Shown here: in pieces, positions 49,457 to 56,773 of the stretch
Layout of the letters: each line of letters opens with the position of its first letter
Position numbering within the stretch: position 1 is the stretch's first letter
NCBI GenBank assembly: GCA_036489395.1
Contig: DASXFW010000075.1
Location: 53,530 to 117,529, forward strand
Direction: 5' to 3'
DNA: 64,000 bases
Source: JASHVB01 sp036489395
GTDB taxonomy: Bacteria > Pseudomonadota > Alphaproteobacteria > Acetobacterales > Acetobacteraceae
Program-made: the position numbers and the translations under genes
The notes under the pieces: generated by a model
Told to the model about the DNA's origin: nothing
Database searches by the model: none
The model's input: only the letters and a program-made list of their open reading frames with translations

Positions 49457-51097
49457 ATGTCCGGCAACGCCGCCTATCTCGACGGCCTGGATCGCAACGC
49501 AGCCAATTACGCGCCGCTCACGCCGCTGACCTTTCTCGAACGCGCCGCCTACGTCTATCCGGACAAGCTGTCCGTCGTGCACGGCGACGAACGCTATACG
49601 TGGAAGCAAACCTATGCGCGCTGCCGCCGCCTCGCGTCGGCACTGGCGCGCCGCGGCATCGGCAAGAACGACACCGTGGCGATCATGGCGCCGAACACGC
49701 CGCCGATGTACGAGGCGGCCTTCGGCGTGCCGATGTGCGGCGCGGTGCTGAACACGCTGAACACGCGGCTCGATGCGGAGACGATTGCCTTCATGTTGCG
49801 CCACGGCGGGGCCCGCGTGCTGATCGCCGATCGCGAGTTCTCGCCCGTCGTTGGCAAGGCCCTGGCCTTGCTGGACGACAAGCCGTTCGTCATCGACATC
49901 GACGATCCTGCCTGGCAGGACGGCACCTTGCTGGGAGAGAAGACCTACGAAGCGTTCCTCGCCGAGGGCGATCCGGAATACGCGTGGCAACTGCCGGATG
50001 ACGAATGGGATGCGATCTCGCTGAATTACACATCTGGCACGACGGGCGATCCGAAGGGCGTGGTCTATCATCATCGCGGCGCGCACCTGAACGCCGTCAG
50101 CAACATCCTGAACTGGGGCATGCCGCACCACGCGGTGTACCTGTGGACACTGCCGATGTTCCATTGCAACGGCTGGTGTTTTCCGTGGACGATCGCCGAG
50201 CGCGCCGGCGTCAACGTGTGTCTGCGCCGGGTCGAGGCCAAGGCCGCATGGGATGCCATCCGCACGCACGGCGTGACGCATATGTGCGGCGCGCCGATCG
50301 TCTATTCCATGCTGATCAATTCGCCCGCGTCGCTGCGTGAGGGCATCTCGCATCGCATCGCCGGCCAGATCGCCGGTGCCGCGCCGCCCGCCGCGATCAT
50401 CGAAGGTGCCGAGCAAATCGGCATCGAACTGACCCACGTGTACGGGCTGACCGAGACTTACGGTCCGGCGTCGGTCTGCGCCAAGCACGCGGCGTGGGAA
50501 CACATGCCGATCGATCGCCGCGCCGAGCGAAACGGCCGCCAGGGCGTGCGCACGCCGTTGCAGGAGTCGATGGCGGTGCTCGATCCCGCCACGATGCAGC
50601 CGGTGCCGTGGGACGGCGAAACGATGGGCGAGATCATGTTCTCCGGCAACATCACCATGAAGGGCTATCTCAGCAACGCCGCGTCGTCAGCCAAGGCGTT
50701 CGAGGGCGGCTGGTTCCACACCGGCGATCTCGCGGTGATGCAGCCGGATGGTTATGTAAAGATTCGCGACCGATCGAAGGACATCATCATTTCAGGTGGC
50801 GAGAACATCTCGTCGATCGAAGTGGAGGAAGCGCTGTATCGGCATCCCGCGGTGCTCAGCGCGGCCGTGGTCGCGCAGCCGGACGAACGATGGGGCGAGA
50901 CGCCCTGTGCATTCGTGGAACTGAAGTTTGGTGCCAGTGTCACCGAAGCGGAATTGCGCACGTTCTGCCGCGAGCACCTGGCGCACTTCAAGGTGCCCAG
51001 GACGTTTGTCTTTCGCGATCTGCCGAAGACGTCCACCGGGAAGATTCAGAAGTTCGTGCTGCGCGATCTGGCGAAGTCCGCCAGCGCGATCGAGTGA
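49457..51097 (+). CDS. AMP-forming acyl-CoA synthetase
   Basis: A 546-residue ANL-superfamily ligase: AMP-binding loop YTSGTTGDPKGVVYHH, the HVYGLTETYGPASVC block, and C-terminal GYVKIRDRSKDIIISGGENISSIEVEEAL with the late catalytic Lys in KTSTGKIQKF. The sequence resembles the medium/short-chain acyl-activating group (plant AAE1/BZO1-like). GGAGGAAAATC precedes the ATG. It may activate the acid used by the acyl-CoA dehydrogenases elsewhere in the window, but nothing links it specifically. Confidence 0.92.
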   Translation: MSGNAAYLDGLDRNAANYAPLTPLTFLERAAYVYPDKLSVVHGDERYTWKQTYARCRRLASALARRGIGKNDTVAIMAPNTPPMYEAAFGVPMCGAVLNTLNTRLDAETIAFMLRHGGARVLIADREFSPVVGKALALLDDKPFVIDIDDPAWQDGTLLGEKTYEAFLAEGDPEYAWQLPDDEWDAISLNYTSGTTGDPKGVVYHHRGAHLNAVSNILNWGMPHHAVYLWTLPMFHCNGWCFPWTIAERAGVNVCLRRVEAKAAWDAIRTHGVTHMCGAPIVYSMLINSPASLREGISHRIAGQIAGAAPPAAIIEGAEQIGIELTHVYGLTETYGPASVCAKHAAWEHMPIDRRAERNGRQGVRTPLQESMAVLDPATMQPVPWDGETMGEIMFSGNITMKGYLSNAASSAKAFEGGWFHTGDLAVMQPDGYVKIRDRSKDIIISGGENISSIEVEEALYRHPAVLSAAVVAQPDERWGETPCAFVELKFGASVTEAELRTFCREHLAHFKVPRTFVFRDLPKTSTGKIQKFVLRDLAKSASAIE

Positions 51098-51130
51098 CCG
51101 CGGCGCTGAGCGGTCGTGTCGCCCCCTACT

Positions 51131-51230
51131 GTCATTGCGAGGCCGCTTGGCCGAAGCAATCTCGTTCGTGACAAGCCGAGGACCGCTCGTCACGAACGAG
51201 ATTGCTTCGGCCAAGCGGCCTCGCAATGAC
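51131..51230. repeat. Extragenic palindrome, family B copy 3
   Basis: Perfect 42-bp inverted arms (51131-51172 and 51189-51230) with a 16-nt centre, between the converging acyl-CoA ligase and IclR genes. It is the longest perfect palindrome in the window and could terminate transcription from both sides. Confidence 0.92.
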
Positions 51231-51250
51231 AGCAGGGGGGGCGCGCGAAA

Positions 51251-52183
51251 CTACCGGAAGATGGAGTGCGGTCCGGCGGCGGCACCGCCCTCGCTCCACC
51301 GCGGCATTGCTGCGGTGCTCGCTTGCTCCGGCACGGTCTTCGCCTTCACCGTGCTGCCATCGCCCAGCATCTGCGACAGCTTCGCCGCCGCATCCATCAC
51401 CTGCGGCACCAGCGCGCGCGGCCGGGGCGGGCGCATGCGCATCGACGGGGCGCTAATGAACAGGGAAGCGACGACCTGGCCGGAGGCGTCGCGTACGGGG
51501 GCGGCGACGCCGACCGCGCCGGCCACCACCTCATCCGCCGTCACCAGGTAGCCGCGGGCGCGGATGCGCTGCAGGTCGGCGGCGATCCAGGCCGAGTCGG
51601 TCCGGGTGGCGGGAGTAAAGCGCGGCAGACGCTGGGCAAGCACCTGGGTCTGCACCGCCTCCGGCGCATGGGCCAGCAGCAGGCGGCTGTTGCCGGCGTG
51701 CAGTGGGCGGCGCTGGCCCACCTCGGAATACAGGCGCAGGCCGGGATCGGTCTGGAAGATGGCGATGGTCTCGCTCTCCATCCCGTCGCGGACGCGCAGA
51801 TAGACGTTCTCGCCGGTGGCTTTCCCGAGCGCGGACAGGAACGGCATGGCGGTCGCGGCCAGCGCGCCCTGCTGCTGCGCGGCGCGGCCCAGCACGCTCC
51901 AGCGTGCACCCAGCCGCCAGATGCCGCGCGCTTCGTCCTGGATGGCGAAGCCGCGGGCCTCCAGCGTGCGCAGCAGGCGGAATCCGGCCGTGCGAGTGCA
52001 TTTGGCGGAATCCGCCAGCGTGGCGAGCGGGGCGGGGCCTACCCGGGCCAGTGCCTCCAGCAGGTCGAGCGCACGCCCCACGGCGGCGATGCTGTAATCG
52101 CGGGCCGCGGCGCGCGACGCGGCGGGTGCCGCAGCTTTGGCCTTCGCGCGGGTCTTGCCCTTGATGCGGCTAACGGATGCCAT
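51251..52183 (-). CDS. IclR-family transcriptional regulator
   Basis: A 310-residue regulator with a basic Ala/Lys-rich N-terminal tail (residues 1-28), a winged helix (SIAAVGRALDLLEALARVGPAPLATLADSAKCTRTAGFRLLRTLEARGF) and the IclR effector domain (GQRRPLHAGNSRLLLAHAPE through GAVGVAAPVRDASGQVVASLFIS). IclR proteins typically repress catabolic genes until an acid ligand binds. It converges with the acyl-CoA ligase, its most likely neighbour target. An ATGCCG/CGGCAT palindrome upstream may be its own operator. Confidence 0.92.
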   Translation of the reverse strand: MASVSRIKGKTRAKAKAAAPAASRAAARDYSIAAVGRALDLLEALARVGPAPLATLADSAKCTRTAGFRLLRTLEARGFAIQDEARGIWRLGARWSVLGRAAQQQGALAATAMPFLSALGKATGENVYLRVRDGMESETIAIFQTDPGLRLYSEVGQRRPLHAGNSRLLLAHAPEAVQTQVLAQRLPRFTPATRTDSAWIAADLQRIRARGYLVTADEVVAGAVGVAAPVRDASGQVVASLFISAPSMRMRPPRPRALVPQVMDAAAKLSQMLGDGSTVKAKTVPEQASTAAMPRWSEGGAAAGPHSIFR

Positions 52184-52234
52184 GTGCCGAGCCTTTGCAC
52201 AGAGGAAGGTGTTGAAGCAACCAACGACTCATTG

Positions 52235-52249
52235 ATGCCGAAACGGCAT
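52235..52249. promoter_or_regulatory. Palindrome upstream of the IclR gene
   Basis: ATGCCG-AAA-CGGCAT, a perfect 6-bp inverted repeat centred about 59 bp before the IclR start codon, in an AT-rich stretch. Its size and symmetry fit an IclR-type autoregulatory operator, but that is inference. Confidence 0.45.
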
Positions 52250-52473
52250 AAAAGCTGCTGTGGATAGCGGTGACAACCATCGCACCTCAACGCTCACACG
52301 TCAAAATTCCAGCGGGATAAAACCTGCGGGTAAACCGGATCAATGACTTGGTTATCCGTATTCGACCACCCCCACCAGACCGCATGCAGCCTTGCCGTTC
52401 CGAGCCTTGCTGGCCGTCGCCGGCTGCGCTAAAGCCAAATGTTCACGGTCGCGGGAACCGGGCACGGGCCCGT

Positions 52474-52558
<85 letters not shown>

Positions 52559-52607
52559 CCGGCCCTTCGTCTGGCGTGCCGTCGTTTTTCGGGAGAGTGG
52601 CTGACCG

Positions 52608-54008
52608 ATGCAGGTGACCGAGACGCTGTCCGACGGCCTGAAGCGCGGTTTTACCATCGTGGTGCCGGCCGCCGATATTGAATCGCGTCGCACGACGCGG
52701 CTGACCGACCTGGGCAAGACGTTGCGCCTGCCCGGTTTCCGCCCGGGCAAGGTGCCGATGCCGCTGGTCCGCCAGCGCTACGGCACGGCGGTGACCGCCG
52801 AGGTGCTGGAGGAGTCTGTCAGCAAGGCCACTCAGGAACTGCTGACCGAGCGGAACCTTCGGCCGGCGCTGCAGCCGAAGATCGACGTCGTCAGCCTCGA
52901 CACGGGTGCCGGCGCGGCGAGCGACCTGGAGTTCAAGGTCGAACTGGAGCTGCTGCCGGAAATCGCCGCGCCCGATTTCTCGCAGATCGAGCTGACCCGG
53001 CGGAAGGCCGAAGTCACGCCGGAGATGCTGGACAAGCAGCTTGCCTCCATTGCCCAGCGCAACCGCGAGCTGGTCGAGCTACCGGCCGAGGAACAAGCGA
53101 ACCGCGGCGGCGCGGAGAACGGCGAGGGGCTGACGGTGGATTTCGTCGGCAAGCTCGACGGAGTGCCGTTCCCCAATGGGGCTGGCACCGATGCCGTGGT
53201 CGAGATGGGCGCCAACGCCTTCATCCCTGGCTTCGAGGACCAGCTTCTGGGCATGAAGCCAGGGGAAAGCCGGACGATCGAGGTGACCTTCCCGGCCGAC
53301 TACGGCAACAAGGACCTGGCCGGGAAGCCGGCCACCTTCGACGTGACGGCGAAGAAGCTGTCGCGTTTCGTTGTCCCCGCGATGGACGACGCGTTCGCCC
53401 AGAAGCTGGCATTCGACGATGCCGCGGACATGCGTGAGTCCGTCTCGAAGCGCATGCAGGCGGACCTGGATGCGTTGGGCAGGCTGCGGATCAAGCGGCA
53501 GCTTTTGGACGTGCTGGCGGGTCGGGCGGCGTTTCCCGCGCCGCAGGGGCTGGTGGACCAGGAGTTCGATCAGATCTGGCAGCGCCTGGAGGCCGAGCGC
53601 AAGGAAGGCCGGCTGGACGAGGACGACAAGGGCAAGGACGAAGAGACGCTGCGCAAGGACTACCGGGCGATCGCCGACCGCCGCGTGCGGCTCGGGCTGA
53701 TGCTGGCGGAGATCGGCCGGTCCAACGGCATCACCGTCGGCGACGACGAGATGACCCGGGCGATGCGGATGGAGGCGGCGCGCTATCCCGGGCAGGAACA
53801 GCGCATGATGGAGTTCTTCCGCAAGTATCCGCGGGCGGCGGACTCGCTGCGGGGGCCGATCTTCGAGGACAAGGTGATCGACTTCGTGCTGGAGCTGGCC
53901 AAGGTGACGGACCAGGTCGTGACGGCGGAAGAACTGGCCGAGGAACCGCCGGTGCCGGTGCCGAGCGATGCCGCGGCGGAGGCGAAGCCGGCGGAGGGCG
54001 AAGGCTGA
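52608..54008 (+). CDS. tig: Trigger factor
   Basis: A 466-residue ribosome-associated chaperone and prolyl isomerase. Ribosome-docking motif GFRPGKVP at about residues 44-51; FKBP-like domain around 180-260 (GLTVDFVGKLDGVPFP, FIPGFEDQLLGMKPGE); helical C-terminal chaperone arms thereafter. An acidic, Pro/Ala-rich tail extends past the usual end. It heads the tig-clpP-clpX-lon block typical of bacteria. Confidence 0.97.
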   Translation: MQVTETLSDGLKRGFTIVVPAADIESRRTTRLTDLGKTLRLPGFRPGKVPMPLVRQRYGTAVTAEVLEESVSKATQELLTERNLRPALQPKIDVVSLDTGAGAASDLEFKVELELLPEIAAPDFSQIELTRRKAEVTPEMLDKQLASIAQRNRELVELPAEEQANRGGAENGEGLTVDFVGKLDGVPFPNGAGTDAVVEMGANAFIPGFEDQLLGMKPGESRTIEVTFPADYGNKDLAGKPATFDVTAKKLSRFVVPAMDDAFAQKLAFDDAADMRESVSKRMQADLDALGRLRIKRQLLDVLAGRAAFPAPQGLVDQEFDQIWQRLEAERKEGRLDEDDKGKDEETLRKDYRAIADRRVRLGLMLAEIGRSNGITVGDDEMTRAMRMEAARYPGQEQRMMEFFRKYPRAADSLRGPIFEDKVIDFVLELAKVTDQVVTAEELAEEPPVPVPSDAAAEAKPAEGEG

Positions 54009-54310
54009 GGGTCCGCCGACTTCCTGTCAAGAAACGCAAGGTTCCCCCCTCCCCTTGAGGGAGGGGTTGGGGGAGGGGTGCGTACATCCGCGGTCCGTGG
54101 ATGAACGCACCCCTCCCACAAGGGGAGGGGGGAACCTACACTCCGGCCGACGCCGCTTCATCCCGCGCGGGTCGGCCGCCGGCCGGTGGCCAACTCGCAA
54201 TGACAGCGGGGCACTCCCCGGCCCGATCGCCCCCGCCATTTATCCGGGACCGCTGGACTCCGCGCCGCGGACACTTATTTATGATCACCTGACCCACCTG
54301 AAGGTGCCCC
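54009..54310. other. tig-clpP intergenic region
   Basis: About 300 bp without a gene. It contains the family C palindrome at 54041-54135 and a fragment resembling a family B right end (CTCGCAATGACAGCGGGG, near 54192). The clpP promoter should lie in the last 100 bp, but no confident motif was seen. Confidence 0.6.
54041..54135. repeat. Extragenic palindrome, family C copy 3
   Basis: GTTCCCCCCTCCCCTTGAGG and GAGGGGTTGGGGGAGGGGTG on the left; the complementary right arm carries a small deletion (CCCTCCCACAAGGGGAGGGG lacks the CTC of other copies). Confidence 0.85.
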
Positions 54311-54955
54311 ATGCAGGATCGCGACCCCGTTGAGGTGTTCAACAACAATCTCGTGCCCATGGTGGTGGAGCAAACCGCCCGGGGGGAGCGTGCCTACGAC
54401 ATCTATTCGCTGCTGCTGAAGCAGCGGATCATCTTCCTCACCGGCGCGGTGTTCGACCAGGTCAGCTCGCTGATCTGCGCCCAGCTTCTGTACCTGGAGT
54501 CCGAGAACCCCAGCAAGGACGTGTCCTTCTATATCAACAGCCCGGGCGGCGTGGTGTCCTCCGGCCTGGCGATTTATGACACGATGCAATATATCCGCTG
54601 CCCGGTCAGCACCGTCTGCATCGGCCAGGCCGCCTCGATGGGCAGTCTGCTGCTCACCGCCGGCGCGCCGGGCAAGCGCTATGCCCTGCCCAACGCGCGG
54701 ATCATGGTCCACCAGCCCTCGGGCGGTGCCCAGGGCCAGGCCACCGACATCGAGATCCAGGCGCGCGAAATCCTGACGCTGCGCAAGCGGCTCAACGAAA
54801 TCTACGTCCGCCACACCGGCCAGCCGATCGAGGCGATCGAGCGCAAGCTGGAACGCGACAGCTACCTGTCGGCGGAGGAAGCGCGCGATTTCGGCCTGGT
54901 GGACGAGGTTGTGGAGAATCGCCCCCGCCCGGCGGAGGATACCGACCGCGCCTGA
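54311..54955 (+). CDS. clpP: ATP-dependent Clp protease proteolytic subunit
   Basis: A 214-residue serine peptidase forming the double-heptamer barrel. The triad is visible: Ser109 in GQAASMGS, His134 in MVHQPSGG, Asp183 in ERDSYLS. Length is normal for alphaproteobacteria. The ATG follows AAGGTG. ClpX, its unfoldase, is encoded 377 bp downstream. Confidence 0.98.
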   Translation: MQDRDPVEVFNNNLVPMVVEQTARGERAYDIYSLLLKQRIIFLTGAVFDQVSSLICAQLLYLESENPSKDVSFYINSPGGVVSSGLAIYDTMQYIRCPVSTVCIGQAASMGSLLLTAGAPGKRYALPNARIMVHQPSGGAQGQATDIEIQAREILTLRKRLNEIYVRHTGQPIEAIERKLERDSYLSAEEARDFGLVDEVVENRPRPAEDTDRA

Positions 54956-55020
54956 CCAAGGAGAGGTAGGCAAAGGTTGCAGGGGTAGGAGTGAGAGTAG
55001 GGGCTAGAGGGTGGGGGGTA

Positions 55021-55067
55021 GGAGGTAGGAGGTAGGAGGTAGGAGGTAGGAGGTAGGTAGGTAGGTA
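55021..55067. repeat. Tandem GGAGGTA heptamers and GGTA tetramers
   Basis: Five perfect head-to-tail GGAGGTA copies (55021-55055) followed by three GGTA copies (55056-55067). Each heptamer contains a Shine-Dalgarno-like GGAGG on the coding strand of clpP and clpX. Confidence 0.97.
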
Positions 55068-55070
55068 GGA

Positions 55071-55189
55071 GTCCCCCCTCCCCTTGAGGGAGGGGGATAG
55101 GGGGAGGGGTCCTTCTATACGACACGACCCCCCTCCCCCTCCCCCTCTCTCCCCTCCCCCTATCCCCCTCCCTCAAGGGGAGGGGGGAC
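55071..55189. repeat. Extragenic palindrome, family C copy 4
   Basis: Perfect 39-bp arms (55071-55109 and 55151-55189) with a 41-nt pyrimidine-rich centre. Confidence 0.93.
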
Positions 55190-55332
55190 AACGAAGCCGG
55201 TCTCACAAAAGCGCCCGGACAGCAGAATTTCTCACTTTATGGGCCTAGGCCATCCGCATCCTTGTCGCCCCCGCCCCCGGGGGCTACACTCGGCGGTCGG
55301 TTTCCCGGTACAGCCCGGGGGCAGGAGTGCGC

Positions 55333-56586
55333 ATGAGCAAGTCACCCGATTCCAAGAACACCCTGTACTGCTCCTTTTGCGGCAAGTCGCAGCATGAGGT
55401 GCGCAAGCTCATCGCCGGCCCCACTGTGTTTATCTGCGATGAGTGCGTCGAGCTCTGCATGGACATCATCCGTGAGGAGCACAAAACGCATCTGGTGAAA
55501 TCACGCGATGGCGTGCCGACGCCGCGCGAGATCTGCAAGGTGCTGGACGATTACGTCATCGGCCAGGACTACGCCAAGAAGGTCCTCTCCGTCGCCGTCC
55601 ACAACCACTACAAGCGACTCGCCCACGGCCAGAAGAACAACGACGTCGAAATCGCCAAGTCCAACATCCTGCTGCTTGGCCCCACCGGTTCCGGCAAGAC
55701 GCTGCTGGCGCAGACCCTGGCCCGCATTCTCGACGTTCCCTTCACCATGGCGGACGCTACCACGCTGACCGAAGCCGGCTACGTCGGCGAAGACGTCGAG
55801 AACATCATCCTGAAGCTGCTGCAATCGGCCGACTACAACGTCGAACGCGCCCAGCGCGGCATCGTCTATATCGATGAGGTCGATAAGATCAGCCGCAAGT
55901 CGGACAACCCCTCCATCACCCGCGACGTGTCCGGCGAAGGCGTGCAGCAGGCGCTGCTGAAGATCATGGAGGGCACCGTCGCCTCGGTGCCGCCGCAGGG
56001 CGGACGGAAACATCCGCAGCAGGAATTCCTGCAAGTCGATACCACAAACATTTTGTTCATATGTGGTGGCGCATTCTCCGGGCTGGAGCGGATCATTTCG
56101 TCCCGCGGCAAAGGCGCGGGAATCGGCTACGGCGCGGAGGTCCGCTCGCCGGACGAACGCCGCACCGGCGCCGTGCTGCGGGAGGTGGAGCCTGAGGACC
56201 TGCTGAAATTCGGCCTGATCCCGGAATTCATCGGCCGCCTCCCCGTGGTCGCCACGCTCGACGACCTGGACGAGGGCGCCCTGATGGAGATCCTGACCAA
56301 GCCGAAGAATGCGCTGATCAAACAGTACGGCCGCTTGTTCGAAATGGAGGGCGTGAAACTAACCTTTACCGAAGATGCGCTACGCTCGGTCTCGACTCGG
56401 GCCATCGCCCGCAAGACCGGCGCCCGCGGCCTGCGTTCGATCATGGAGCAAATCCTGTTGGGCACCATGTTCGAGCTTCCGGCGTTGGATGGGGTGGAGG
56501 AGGTGGTGATCAACCGCGAGGTCGCCGAGTCGCGCGCCAATCCGCTCTATCTCTATGGGAAGGAGCGGGCTGAAAATACCGCCTGA
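55333..56586 (+). CDS. clpX: ATP-dependent Clp protease ATP-binding subunit ClpX
   Basis: A 417-residue AAA+ unfoldase. Zinc-binding domain with Cys13, Cys16, Cys35 and Cys38; Walker A GPTGSGKT; pore loop GYVGED; Walker B IVYIDEVDKI; arginine-finger region LIPEFIGRLPV. The ClpP-docking loop reads GIGYGAEV instead of the usual GIGFGA. AGGAG with a 6-nt spacer supports the ATG at 55333 over the in-frame GTG at 55327. Confidence 0.98.
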   Translation: MSKSPDSKNTLYCSFCGKSQHEVRKLIAGPTVFICDECVELCMDIIREEHKTHLVKSRDGVPTPREICKVLDDYVIGQDYAKKVLSVAVHNHYKRLAHGQKNNDVEIAKSNILLLGPTGSGKTLLAQTLARILDVPFTMADATTLTEAGYVGEDVENIILKLLQSADYNVERAQRGIVYIDEVDKISRKSDNPSITRDVSGEGVQQALLKIMEGTVASVPPQGGRKHPQQEFLQVDTTNILFICGGAFSGLERIISSRGKGAGIGYGAEVRSPDERRTGAVLREVEPEDLLKFGLIPEFIGRLPVVATLDDLDEGALMEILTKPKNALIKQYGRLFEMEGVKLTFTEDALRSVSTRAIARKTGARGLRSIMEQILLGTMFELPALDGVEEVVINREVAESRANPLYLYGKERAENTA

Positions 56587-56773
56587 GTGGGAGGGTACAG
56601 GCGGGGAACGTCCCATCGCTCACGGGACGACGATCACGAATTTCAAGGGCTTGCGCCGCAGCAGCCCGTCGCCGATATGCCGCCTTGATGAACCGGTAAC
56701 AATCCGGGAAGGCGCTATCCGTGCCACGGTTGGGCGGAGTGCTGCGCCGACTGTCCAGTAAGGAGGTCAAATC

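Larger units (their letters stand above)
54956..55332. other. clpP-clpX intergenic region with tandem repeats and a long palindrome
   Basis: 377 bp without a gene. It holds a purine-rich tandem array (55021-55067), then a family C palindrome (55071-55189), then about 140 bp leading to clpX. The clpX promoter or leader is presumably in this last part. Confidence 0.75.

Noticed and set aside
56587..56773. Sigma-32 heat-shock promoter before lon
   Set aside because: A CTTG-like -35 is present, but no -10 at acceptable spacing was found by eye.
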